NCBI GenBank assembly: GCA_012520815.1
Contig: JAAYNM010000090.1
Coordinates: forward strand, 1-64,000
Direction: 5' to 3'
Source: Clostridiales bacterium
GTDB taxonomy: Bacteria; Bacillota; Clostridia; Lachnospirales; Lachnospiraceae
Length of the DNA stretch: 64,000 nucleotides
The translations under genes and the position numbers were made by a program. Below the pieces are notes generated by a model. It ran no database searches. It saw nothing but the letters and a program-made list of their open reading frames with translations, and was not told where the DNA came from. Shown here piece after piece: positions 42,384-53,100 of this stretch (position 1 is its first letter; each line of letters starts with the position of its first letter).

Positions 42384-44102
42384 ATGGCTAGAATATTATC
42401 CATTAGAATCGGTAAGAAGTACGTTAAAATATGTGAATTACAGTACTCTTCAGGAAACAGTGTGTACGTTAACAGAATCTTAAAGGCAAAGCTCCCAGAA
42501 GGTGTTGTTGAAGATGGTTTCATTATGGACTTTTATGCTGCAGAGATATTCTTAAGATCAATTCTTACAGAAAACAGCATGACAGCTACAGATGTTATCT
42601 TCTCTATTTTATCATCAAAGATTGCAAGTAAAGAAGTATCAACACCTATAATGAATAAGAAAAGATTGGTGGAGATGATTGATGCCAACGCCAGTGAGTA
42701 CTTCCCAGTATACCTTGAAGATTATATTCTGGCGCATACTGTTCTTGATAAAGGTAATCCTAAAAAGGGGTTAAATACTATGAGGGTTCTTGTGCTTGCA
42801 GCACCAAAGGACCTGATTGATGATTATTATAAGTTAGCAGAAAGACTTAAATTAAATGTTAAGTCTATTGATTATGCTGGAAACTCAGCATATCAAATGA
42901 TAAGAAGACAGATTGATAGCTCTGTATCATTAGTAATTCAGATTCAGGAAGAGAATACAACAGTTAATATTTTAAATGATAACATTCTTAAGCTACAAAG
43001 AGTAGTTCCATATGGTAAAAACTTACCACTAGAGGCGCTTTGTAATGCCAATGGAATAGACGAGGATGAGGCTACTACACTTCTTGAAACGGAGAGATAT
43101 ATCCATGAGACATTTGATGGGGATCCGGTTACAGAATCTATTAAACATTTGTTTAACAATATCTTAAGAGTAGTGGATTACTACAACTCACGTTATGTAG
43201 ATGAACCTATTGAAAAAGCATATCTTGTAGGCGAATCAGTTAGTTTGCTTGGTATAGAGAATTTGTTTGCCAATGAATTTAATTTTCCAGTTATGGAGAT
43301 TAATAAATTCCACGGTGTTAAACTAGAAAATGAAAATGAGTTATTACATAGAATTGTAACAAAGTATGTAGGATGTTTAGGCGCAGGTATTGCATCTGTA
43401 GACTTTATGCCTAAGGAAACCCTTGAAAAAATTAAAAATATAAATAGTTTCCGTATGCTGAAAATCGGTGTTATAGGTGCATTGGCTGCAGGAGTACTTT
43501 TTTGTGCCATACCACTTACACAGATAATATTTGCAACTGCTGAACAATCAAACATCCAAAAGAAGATTGATAGAATAAAAGATATAGAAAAAGTTGTGGA
43601 TGATTATTATGATGCTCACGATATATATTATGATGCAGCAGCATTTAAAGATATGTCAGATAGTAATAATGACTCACTCATTAACTTTATAACAGAATTG
43701 GAACTTACTCAGCCTAGTGATATTGCAATTAGCAATATTACTGTAAAAAATGGACAGGTTAGCATTACTGGTACTACCAGTGTAAAACCTACTATTGCTA
43801 AGTACATTACCCAACTTAAGGGTATGAGCAATGTGGCAGATGTTTTCGTTAGTACACTATCAGAGACAAAGGACGAAAATGGTGTTATTACTACTAAGTT
43901 TACACTTGCATGTTTATTCAAAAAGTTACCAGACTATGTAGATTATGCCGAAACTTTAATTGGTCAAAATGTAATGGATTTCGAAAGTATAATTCGCGAC
44001 CTGATAGACAAACAAAATTCATCAATAGAAGAGGATGAATCAGAGAGTAAAGCGAACAGACCAGATGAAGATGAGACACCAGATTCATCAGAAGAAGAGT
44101 AG
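42384..44102 (+). CDS. pilM: PilM-PilN fusion protein
   Basis: N-terminal actin-like PilM; FMPKETLEKIKNINSFRMLKIGVIGALAAGVLFCAIPL...LINFITELELTQPSDIAISNITVKNGQVSITGTT is PilN-like. Confidence 0.82.
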   Translation: MARILSIRIGKKYVKICELQYSSGNSVYVNRILKAKLPEGVVEDGFIMDFYAAEIFLRSILTENSMTATDVIFSILSSKIASKEVSTPIMNKKRLVEMIDANASEYFPVYLEDYILAHTVLDKGNPKKGLNTMRVLVLAAPKDLIDDYYKLAERLKLNVKSIDYAGNSAYQMIRRQIDSSVSLVIQIQEENTTVNILNDNILKLQRVVPYGKNLPLEALCNANGIDEDEATTLLETERYIHETFDGDPVTESIKHLFNNILRVVDYYNSRYVDEPIEKAYLVGESVSLLGIENLFANEFNFPVMEINKFHGVKLENENELLHRIVTKYVGCLGAGIASVDFMPKETLEKIKNINSFRMLKIGVIGALAAGVLFCAIPLTQIIFATAEQSNIQKKIDRIKDIEKVVDDYYDAHDIYYDAAAFKDMSDSNNDSLINFITELELTQPSDIAISNITVKNGQVSITGTTSVKPTIAKYITQLKGMSNVADVFVSTLSETKDENGVITTKFTLACLFKKLPDYVDYAETLIGQNVMDFESIIRDLIDKQNSSIEEDESESKANRPDEDETPDSSEEE

Positions 44103-44112
44103 GAGGTATAGT

Positions 44113-45258
44113 ATGAAATTAGATTTTAAATTAGCCCCAAAAGATAAAAGACTTTTATTAACACTTTTGATAGTAGTCATCTTAATAGCGGCTGTTATTG
44201 TATATAACATGTTAAGCACAAGCGTATCTGATATAGAAGCAGAAAATGTGAAACTTAAGGCGATTGAAACAGATCTTTCAGAAAAAAGTGCTAATAGGAA
44301 GAACTATGTGGCAAAAACAAATGACTACAAGCTTTTATATGAAGAGATAATTAATTCATATGCAGCAGGACTTGATCAAGAGACGATTATTATGGATTTA
44401 GCATCTATAGAAAGTGATACTGAAGTATGGCTTAAACAAGCTGGTTTAACCCAGGTGGAACTTTTATACTCATTCGGTGATGTGAAATCTACAAATCCGA
44501 CTAAAGAAGGGCAACCAGTATACGTCTCTGACTTACAAGGATACAGTTCAGTTACAACTCTTTCTTATGAATGTACATATGAACAATTTAAGGCTGTAAT
44601 TAAGGCAATTAATCAAAGTGATAAAAAATATAAGATTGATAATATATCAGCGAATTATTCCAAGTCAGAAGACTTAGTTACGGGTGCAATTACACTTGAT
44701 TATTATGCAGTTACAGGTAATAATAGAGTTTTCCCTGGAACAACTATTGATGGAGTACCAGTGGGAACAGATAATATATTCGATTCTAGTACATATAGTG
44801 CAGGTGGTGTGGATGCAAAATACCTTGATAAGATTAAGACAAATTATGATTTATATCTTAACTTAAATGATGCAGCATCGGATGTGGATGCAATAGTGGT
44901 TGGACAAAGAAGCGATGTACTTGGAGAAACAAAAGTATCATCAAATCTCAATGCGACAGAAGTCGTAGAGATTACAGTATCAGGCTCAGGTGGTAACTAT
45001 ACAGTTAGTTACAGAATAGGTGATGAAGCATACCCAATTGATAACTTTATTGAGGGTGCAGCATTCTCCTTTGGTGATAGCCTGGATTTACTTGTTGTAA
45101 GCCGTCCACGTAATGGTGATGCTGATAAGGCAACAGCAAGACTTTCAGTGATTAATAATACTGATGTTACACTTAATATTGGTATCTTAAATGATGATAT
45201 AACAGAACCTAGATGTATACTTAGTAAGAGTTCTGGAGATATCGAAGTATTTCAGTAG
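44113..45258 (+). CDS. PilO-like alignment-complex protein
   Basis: MKLDFKLAPKDKRLLLTLLIVVILIAAVIVYNML then coiled coil and periplasmic-type domain; GGAGG upstream; directly after pilMN. Confidence 0.7.
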   Translation: MKLDFKLAPKDKRLLLTLLIVVILIAAVIVYNMLSTSVSDIEAENVKLKAIETDLSEKSANRKNYVAKTNDYKLLYEEIINSYAAGLDQETIIMDLASIESDTEVWLKQAGLTQVELLYSFGDVKSTNPTKEGQPVYVSDLQGYSSVTTLSYECTYEQFKAVIKAINQSDKKYKIDNISANYSKSEDLVTGAITLDYYAVTGNNRVFPGTTIDGVPVGTDNIFDSSTYSAGGVDAKYLDKIKTNYDLYLNLNDAASDVDAIVVGQRSDVLGETKVSSNLNATEVVEITVSGSGGNYTVSYRIGDEAYPIDNFIEGAAFSFGDSLDLLVVSRPRNGDADKATARLSVINNTDVTLNIGILNDDITEPRCILSKSSGDIEVFQ

Positions 45259-45273
45259 GCAGGAGATGATTAA

Positions 45274-46398
45274 ATGAAGTCTTTAAAAAAGAATAACGAA
45301 GGTTTTTCCCTTATTGAATTAATCGTAACAATAACTGTTATAGCTATAGTGGCGATACCATTCATTAGGAGTTTTATGACCGCTATGAATGTAAATTCAG
45401 AGGCTAGAAGACTTCAGAATGCAACGACTGTCGCACAGGATATGACGGAATATTTTAAGGCAAAAAGTATTGAGGAATTAATGGCTGATTATGAATCATA
45501 TGTCACTAGTACAGAATCATCACCAGTAGACGATACATATGACAGAATATTTACAACATATAAATTTACTTCCATACCAAAAACAGGGGCAGATACAGAG
45601 GATTTTTATGTAGATATAAAGCTAGATCCTATAGAATATACAGATGCCAGCCCTGTAGCAGGTACGGATGCCGCAAAAAATGCGGTTAACAGTATGACTA
45701 GCCCCGAATTTTCAAGTCTTTTTGGCTCTGATGCAGCAATGATATTGAAACAATATACAGGTCCAGATAATGATTTGGAATCATATTTTAGAAGTAAAAA
45801 TGAACTTGCCGCTGGTGACTATGCAAATCTTGTTCCAGGAAAAGTGGTAAAGTCATCAAAGATGGATATAGAGTGCGATTATGATCATTCAACAGGTATA
45901 TATACATATTATATTAAGCTTACAATGACATATACCTTTGATGGCAGTAAAAGTGTTGATGTAGTTAAAACAATTACTAAGACTTATAATACGCCAGAAG
46001 GCCATGCTATATATATGTTACTTCCAGTCTATGATACTGTAAATGAAAACGCATCTGATAGTCTGAATATAAATTACACCTTTCTTAGTGAAGATGACTA
46101 CAAGACAGACGTAAGATTATATCTTGCAGAACAGCAAACAGCAGCGAAAATTCAGAGTGACAAGATAAAGATAAATGGTACCAACTTATATAGCTACAAT
46201 AACAGTGACAATAACTTCAAGGTATATACAAACATTCAAAGAAGTTTGAGTGATATTGCTTCAACAGAGGAAGTACAAGGACTTACATATTCTGAAAAGT
46301 CGGACAATGCAATTCTTTATCAGATAACTGTAGACGTACATTATAAAACTGCTGATGGCAAAGTAATAGCAACCTTTACCAGCACTAAGGAGGATTAG
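45274..46398 (+). CDS. Type IV pilus minor pilin (PilV-like)
   Basis: KKNNEGFSLIELIVTITVIAIVAIPFIRSF prepilin motif. Confidence 0.85.
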   Translation: MKSLKKNNEGFSLIELIVTITVIAIVAIPFIRSFMTAMNVNSEARRLQNATTVAQDMTEYFKAKSIEELMADYESYVTSTESSPVDDTYDRIFTTYKFTSIPKTGADTEDFYVDIKLDPIEYTDASPVAGTDAAKNAVNSMTSPEFSSLFGSDAAMILKQYTGPDNDLESYFRSKNELAAGDYANLVPGKVVKSSKMDIECDYDHSTGIYTYYIKLTMTYTFDGSKSVDVVKTITKTYNTPEGHAIYMLLPVYDTVNENASDSLNINYTFLSEDDYKTDVRLYLAEQQTAAKIQSDKIKINGTNLYSYNNSDNNFKVYTNIQRSLSDIASTEEVQGLTYSEKSDNAILYQITVDVHYKTADGKVIATFTSTKED

Positions 46399-46400
46399 GT

Positions 46401-48845
46401 ATGCTTATGGGAAGAAGAGTATCACCAAAGAAAAATAAAATAGGCTTAAATGATAGTGGTTCCACAATGGTAATGGCAGTTATTGCTATTGCCTTTGTGG
46501 CTATTCTTGCTACTGTCATTTTATCGGCATCACTTGCCAATATTAATATGAAAAGAATGGATTCAAATTCTAAGAATACATTCTATACGGCAGAGTCGGT
46601 TTTAGATGAGGTAAAGGCTGGTATTGGATATGACAGCATTAATGTACTTGGAGAATCTTATACAAAGGTTCTTACTACCTTGGTTAGGCAGGGACCATCA
46701 TATAAGTATATCATTAATAATGAGCAGGCCAATCAGGAATTAAAGGAATACTTTGTAGATGGTGTACTTAGCAAGGTAACAAATAATGAATTGGCCTTTG
46801 ACGACAAAACTTTAGTAACTACAAATAATTCAGTAAAATTAGGCCAGGTAAAAGATTATCTGAACGGATTTATAAAGGGATATGAAGGCGAAGATAAAAC
46901 AGCAGAGGTAAAAAGTATAGGAAAAATAACAGCTGTAAAAGACAAAGATTTGGCAAAATATACAGTTATCCTTAAGGATGTGGTTATTGCATATAAGCAA
47001 GAAAAAGCAGAGAGTAATTACTTTTCAAATATAACAGTAGATTTTAATATAGATTTTCCAGATTTAACTGTTAACTTTACTGGTGGTAATACATTGCCAG
47101 GATTTAAGGAATTCAGTTTAATTACAGATGGTACATTATTAATTAACGGAAATCAGCTTAATGTTAATGCTTCTCATATTTATGCTGGTGAGAAAATAGC
47201 TATAACAGCCGATACAGATGGAAATAGTGGAATTATGAATGTAACAGGAAACGTAGTGACTGTAGATGGCGGAACTGCGAATTCTAATATAATATCTAGA
47301 GGTGATATTGTTGTAAGAGGTTCAGGAAATGCAACTAGTGCACTTTCGGTAGCAGGTGGAGATATTTGGTGTAACAATTTAACAATAGATAGTTACATTA
47401 GTACAATTGGTGGTAAGAGAGATATAACAAAGGGCGGAACTATTAATATAGATTCTTTCTCTAATACATATGTAAATGATGATTTAAATTTATATGGAAA
47501 ATATAGTTCGGCAACGATAGGTGGTAATTTCTACGGCTACAGTTATGATGGAAGTGCTGTTAATTCTCATACAGCATCTAGTTCTGTTATTATTAGCGGA
47601 GAATATTCATTACTTAATTTTAATCTTAATAGATTAATAGTAGGTGGTCGTTCTTATGTTGTTATTCCAGGTTCTGCTACAGGTGACTATATGACAGGTG
47701 AATCCCTTTCTGTTACAGAGGATCAGGATTTATACCTTGTTCAATCAAAGTATATTAGTACAAATCCATCAAATCCTATGGCATATGCTACATGGGAGTC
47801 TATAAAGAACGATGCAGGAGCAAATGTTATAAATACAACGGGATTTTTTGCAGCTGATTTACTGAATCCAACAACACCTTATGTAGAAAAAAGATCTGGT
47901 AATACATTATATATTTACTACAATTTTAAAGATAAGGCTTCGGCTACAGAATACATAAAGAGAATTATTAACGGAGCAGATGCAGAGTTAAAGGGTATAC
48001 TTAACTCATATGCTTCAAAAGTATTCACAGGCAGTTCTTCTCCAGCTGGAGTAAGCATTACAGCTGGTCAACTATATACAGCTGGAACACTGATGCAGAC
48101 TAGTAGCTTATCTGCTTTTGCAGGTGTAGGTTCTAATCAATCAGGACAGATGAATGATATTTCTTATGCAAGCGGAACTAACTCCATAGGGAATGATGTC
48201 TTTGTATTGAATGCACTTAACTGTAAAAATAGATATGATATTATTACGCACTTATTGGTGGATATACCAGCAACTAAAAATGGAGCAGAATATATTGTAG
48301 ATAATAGCGATGCTGCACTAAAAGAATTTTATGATAATTACGAGGCATCGGGAAGTGAAATGTCCAATGATGCATCTTCAAATATCATTAATTATAACTT
48401 GTTAGATTCTGGTATACAGTACAATAAAGACGAACAACTTATAATGTATGACTCTGGTTATATAAAACTAGCAATAAATAGAGCATCATATGTTGTTCCA
48501 AATAATGTAAAAGGTGGCATTATAGTATGTACGGGTTCTGTAATTTTGAATCATGATTTTAAAGGCTTGATAATATGTAAAGAGGGAATTCAAATTACAA
48601 ACAATGCTACAGTTACAACAGATGTAGCACTTATAGAAAACCTCATTATTAACGAATATGCATTTGCTGATGGTACAGTAATAGATCCAGAGGATGCGAC
48701 AACAAAGAGGTTCAAAGAATTCTTCTACGCATATGCTTCATCAGCTCCAGATGATGAGTCATCAGAAGCTCTAAGAATTGAAAATATAAGTTACACTGAC
48801 ATAGTAGGATGCACCAATTGGAGAAAATATGATGATGGCGAATAA
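46401..48845 (+). CDS. Very large PilX-like minor pilin, possible beta-solenoid domain
   Basis: NDSGSTMVMAVIAIAFVAILATVILSASLANINMKRMDSNSKNTFYTAESVLDEVKAG; long G/N/T/S-rich strand-repeat region. Confidence 0.75.
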   Translation: MLMGRRVSPKKNKIGLNDSGSTMVMAVIAIAFVAILATVILSASLANINMKRMDSNSKNTFYTAESVLDEVKAGIGYDSINVLGESYTKVLTTLVRQGPSYKYIINNEQANQELKEYFVDGVLSKVTNNELAFDDKTLVTTNNSVKLGQVKDYLNGFIKGYEGEDKTAEVKSIGKITAVKDKDLAKYTVILKDVVIAYKQEKAESNYFSNITVDFNIDFPDLTVNFTGGNTLPGFKEFSLITDGTLLINGNQLNVNASHIYAGEKIAITADTDGNSGIMNVTGNVVTVDGGTANSNIISRGDIVVRGSGNATSALSVAGGDIWCNNLTIDSYISTIGGKRDITKGGTINIDSFSNTYVNDDLNLYGKYSSATIGGNFYGYSYDGSAVNSHTASSSVIISGEYSLLNFNLNRLIVGGRSYVVIPGSATGDYMTGESLSVTEDQDLYLVQSKYISTNPSNPMAYATWESIKNDAGANVINTTGFFAADLLNPTTPYVEKRSGNTLYIYYNFKDKASATEYIKRIINGADAELKGILNSYASKVFTGSSSPAGVSITAGQLYTAGTLMQTSSLSAFAGVGSNQSGQMNDISYASGTNSIGNDVFVLNALNCKNRYDIITHLLVDIPATKNGAEYIVDNSDAALKEFYDNYEASGSEMSNDASSNIINYNLLDSGIQYNKDEQLIMYDSGYIKLAINRASYVVPNNVKGGIIVCTGSVILNHDFKGLIICKEGIQITNNATVTTDVALIENLIINEYAFADGTVIDPEDATTKRFKEFFYAYASSAPDDESSEALRIENISYTDIVGCTNWRKYDDGE

Positions 48846-49419
48846 AAAACTCAAACTAAATAACAAAGGTGCAACCTTGGTTGAAGTGATTGTGGTTGTA
48901 GCTATTATGATTGTTGTTATTGGTGGTATGACTATAGGATTTTCACTTATAACTAATACCTACACAAGACAAACTAAAGATACATTAGAAGATTACATAG
49001 GCTCAGCTAGAACCAAAGCAAAGACAGTGACAGCCGATGAGTGGAATGTTGAAATTGCGAAGGAGAGCAATGGAGATTACAAATTTACACTTAATAAGGT
49101 TGTTAAGGAAATGAAAGCGGATGGAAGTATAACTTCAACTCCTGAAGTTGTCGACGAAAAACTAGTTAGTGGTGATGTGATTATTAGCTTTGTAAATGAT
49201 ACAGGTTACAAGGTTGATATCGATGATACTTCATCGAATCTTAAGATAGTGTTTGAGGCATCTAAAGGTAGCGTATCAAATATTATGGTAAACGATGTAA
49301 GCATTGCTACTGATGGAGATATGGGTAGTATGGGAACATTTACCGTAACCAAAGGCTCGTTCAGCAAAAAACTTGAACTTTACTTCATCACAGGTAAATG
49401 TGAAGAAGTATTCGACTAG
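48829..49419 (+). CDS. Minor pilin (GspH-like)
   Basis: NNKGATLVEVIVVVAIMIVVIGGMTIGFSLI; overlaps the previous CDS by 17 nt. Confidence 0.85.
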   Translation: MMMANKKLKLNNKGATLVEVIVVVAIMIVVIGGMTIGFSLITNTYTRQTKDTLEDYIGSARTKAKTVTADEWNVEIAKESNGDYKFTLNKVVKEMKADGSITSTPEVVDEKLVSGDVIISFVNDTGYKVDIDDTSSNLKIVFEASKGSVSNIMVNDVSIATDGDMGSMGTFTVTKGSFSKKLELYFITGKCEEVFD

Positions 49420-49430
49420 GCGGTGAGAAA

Positions 49431-50090
49431 ATGAAAAGTATTAAAACTAATCAAAAACTGAATAATGAAGGTTTTACGCTTATTGAATTATTAGTATCTA
49501 TGGCGATTAGTGGAATAGTGATAGTTTTGATTGCAGCCTTAATGACTAATGGATCTCTGCTCTTTAAAACGGAGAGTGAGAAAATAGATGTGCAAAATGA
49601 GCTGCAGATGGTAGATACGTTCATTACCGAAACTATCATGGAAGCAAAAACGTTAGATATAGTAGAAGATAGTGAAGGAACATTAACACTTTATACAGGA
49701 ATTAGAGGAAGCGGCAATGAGCTTCTAGCGGTTCCATCAGAAGATGGATTAAAAACTACAGAAAGAATCATCACATATGATCCAGAAAACTTTTCAATGT
49801 ATATTACAGATAAATATATTGCAGATATTCCAAAAGGGTATCAAATTTCAAATTATGTTAGAACCTTTAAGGTGAGCATCGATGATAGTTGTAAAACGTA
49901 TCGAGATGAGGTGCCTACTGGAGAGACAGAACCAGTAGCTGTACATAAGGGATATTCAAATCCAATCATACTAAATATAGATTTGGTAGTAGGAACCGAG
50001 GATAGACAAAAAGTTGAAACAATGCGAATAGTACTTAGAAATAAAATAGATATGGTAACTGTTAACGGCACTGAATACAATGTAGAATAG
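49431..50090 (+). CDS. Minor pilin (PilW-like)
   Basis: NNEGFTLIELLVSMAISGIVIVLIAALMTNG. Confidence 0.87.
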   Translation: MKSIKTNQKLNNEGFTLIELLVSMAISGIVIVLIAALMTNGSLLFKTESEKIDVQNELQMVDTFITETIMEAKTLDIVEDSEGTLTLYTGIRGSGNELLAVPSEDGLKTTERIITYDPENFSMYITDKYIADIPKGYQISNYVRTFKVSIDDSCKTYRDEVPTGETEPVAVHKGYSNPIILNIDLVVGTEDRQKVETMRIVLRNKIDMVTVNGTEYNVE

Positions 50091-50100
50091 GAGTTTGGAG

Positions 50101-53100
50101 GAAAAAATGAAAAAGATTAAAAGCAAAATTCTAAAAATGAGCATCCAATCCAAAATAATTTGTGTACTGCTGACGATAACATTAGTAGTAAGCGCGGTAA
50201 TATACAATTTTAGCGGTGTGGAAGCACAAGGCGAAGAAGTAGTTACAGATAAAACATACCTATCAGACATAGTGGATAGAATTACAGCCGGTAAGCAAAA
50301 ATATTTTACAATTCTTGAGATTGTACCATATACTGGTATGGGGGAATTTAGATATTTTGCTGGTTCTGATGAAGTAGAAGCAGGACTTCTTAATAAGAGT
50401 CAATCAGAGCTTAAGGAACTCTACAATAAGTGTGGAGGATATGGTATAAAAAATGATTGGGTTAAGATGAACTACCTTTTTTCAAACTTTAACTACGAAA
50501 TCAAATATGATGAATACCAAAATACTTATAAAATAAAGTGTGATGAAATATTCAACAACTACGTGTTACAAGATCCTTTCGATTCGTTACTTGAAGGAAG
50601 AATTATGGTTAACACTGTTGAGGCTAATGACCTTACTCAGGCGGATCTTGATTCGGCTGATTTAGTTATTATATCCGTGACACCACAGGATAATAGTACT
50701 ATTGCAGCGTATAATTACTATTCTAAGGAAAATGCTAAATGTAGTGAAGAAAATGATGAATCTACGAATGTATATGATAAAGAAGGCAAAGAACTTCATT
50801 GGAGTAAAATTACATATGAGACATATGAAAAGAGCGGAAGTGACCTTATAAGCCGTGATATTTCATGGGAAATGGCAACAAAACTTCTAGATTATATGAT
50901 GGTGGGAAGAGATCTTAAGGGTGATGGTAAATATACCAAGACTCCAGTTATTCTTGATGCAAGAGCAAGTGAAGGATTATCTCGCGATTGTAATATGTAT
51001 AAGATAGCATTGATATACAGAATGCTGGAATCTAGTCAGTACAAAGATTTTATGACAAATCATATGACTACAGTTGATGAAAATGGAAAGCAATATATAA
51101 ATAAAACAGGTGTGACAACTGCAGCTCTTTATTATACAGACGAAAGTGCAGTGATTCCAACAACCCCAGAAGCTACTACACCAAAGCCAGAACCAACAAC
51201 CCCGGAAGAGACTTCAGAGGGTGAGACTCCGGCAGAGGGAGAAGAAACAACCCCAGAATCTACAACCCCAGAATCTACAACCCCAGAACCTACAACCCCA
51301 GAGCCTACTACACCACCTGCAAGTAATGTGATTAGGGTTCTTGAGTTTACACATGAAGATATAATCAAGTGTGTAGATGCTAATGAATGTATTGATACCA
51401 ATCCAAACGCGAGAAAAAGACTTACAAATGATTACTGGGTACATAGTGGTGATGCTAGAATTATTCCATCAAATCGCGATCGTGTTGTTACAGAAAACGA
51501 TTACGTTGGTATAAACGAAAGAGGACTGAATAATAAAACAGTAGCAGATATTATTAGATATCTTCTTGGATGCAAGGGTTCATATGTTATAGATTATGAC
51601 TTTAGTGATGGTCCAATTAGAATTCTTGAAGTTGAACCATGTAACTCATTTAGATATTCAGATTTTACTAGTATTAAGGCATTGGCTGATGGCATGGGTC
51701 TTGATACAAGTAAGTGGAATTCAACAAATTATAAGCAGTATTTAACTGTGACTTGCCTTTCAACCAAGGCACTTAATACAGTGACAACCGATCTTATCTC
51801 AACATATGATGCAATTATTATTGGTGATAAGGACGACATGCTTACCAAAGATAGTGCGAAAAAGACAATTTATAATGATAAGACATTGAACGGATACGTA
51901 TACTTAGCATATGGAGATTTATCAAAACTTTCTTCTCCACTTTTAGGTAATCTTCCAATAGATTATGTTGCTTATAAAGGAAGTATCAATAATAGTACTG
52001 GAGAACTAACAAATAGTGACTGTAGCAAAGGGCTAAAAAGAATAACTGATTATGAAACTATACCACGTAGAAAACATAATTGGGGAAGCTCAAATGGATA
52101 TGCTGACTGGACTGATTTAGAACATCAAATGAAGTATAACTATATGTATACTGTATCAGAAACAACAAAAAGTGTCTGGACTGATTATCAGTGGGATTTT
52201 CTAAGTGAAAAGCACTCAGGTCAGTTAGTAGGTGTAATAGATACATATAATTATTATAAAAATCATAAAAAGACGACAAGTAATGATGATTTATTTGCAG
52301 ATCCTATTGGAAACGGTAGATTTAGTGATAATGATTTCACAGAGAGAACAAAAGAAAAGCTTGTGCAGTATGCTGATGCCGGAAAGTTATTGATAATGGC
52401 GGATATGGTATACGACAATGACGGTTCAAAGGTATATCCTACTTCAAAAGTTGCCGAATTTTCAAGCTATGTAACAGCTCCAGGTTCTGGTGCAAACTAT
52501 TTAAGACAGAAAAATATTAAGGGATTACTTACCCATGTAAATGTAATGTCCCCTACACTTAAGTTTACCCTTGAACCAACCACAATTGCATATGATGACA
52601 ATGGAATTATAAATAAGTACAATTCGACAGGTCATGAATTAAATTATGCATTTACTATAGATGCATATGCAAATACTACATACAAAATAAAGCTTATTAT
52701 TGATAAAAACGGTGATGGTATCTTCTCTGATGAAGGAGGATATGTTCAAGATGACACGAATGAAATTTTTAAAACAATGGTAGTGACCACCGATGCATCA
52801 GGTCGTGCAGATGTTTCCTTATCAACCAACTTGGCGTCAAATTACAACGGAATTGTAGCGTGGAAGATTGAAGTTGCCCAAATGAAAGATACACCATCGG
52901 GTAAGATAGAAACAACTCTTAGATCTTCACAGATAGGATATACAGCAGTAAAGAGTGAGGAAGTAATGAGTATAAAAGTTCTTCAGATTCTTCCAACCAG
53001 ACAATATTTTGGCGGAGGTGATTATGGTCTTGCACTAAATATGTCATCTTCTGTTCTTTCAGGTGATAATATTCCAAAGGGATATAATGATGGATTTAAG

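Noticed and set aside
51132-51401. Minus-strand ORF with repetitive VVGSGVVDSGVV protein
   Set aside because: Antisense shadow of the PTTPE-encoding tandem repeat in a well-supported plus-strand CDS.
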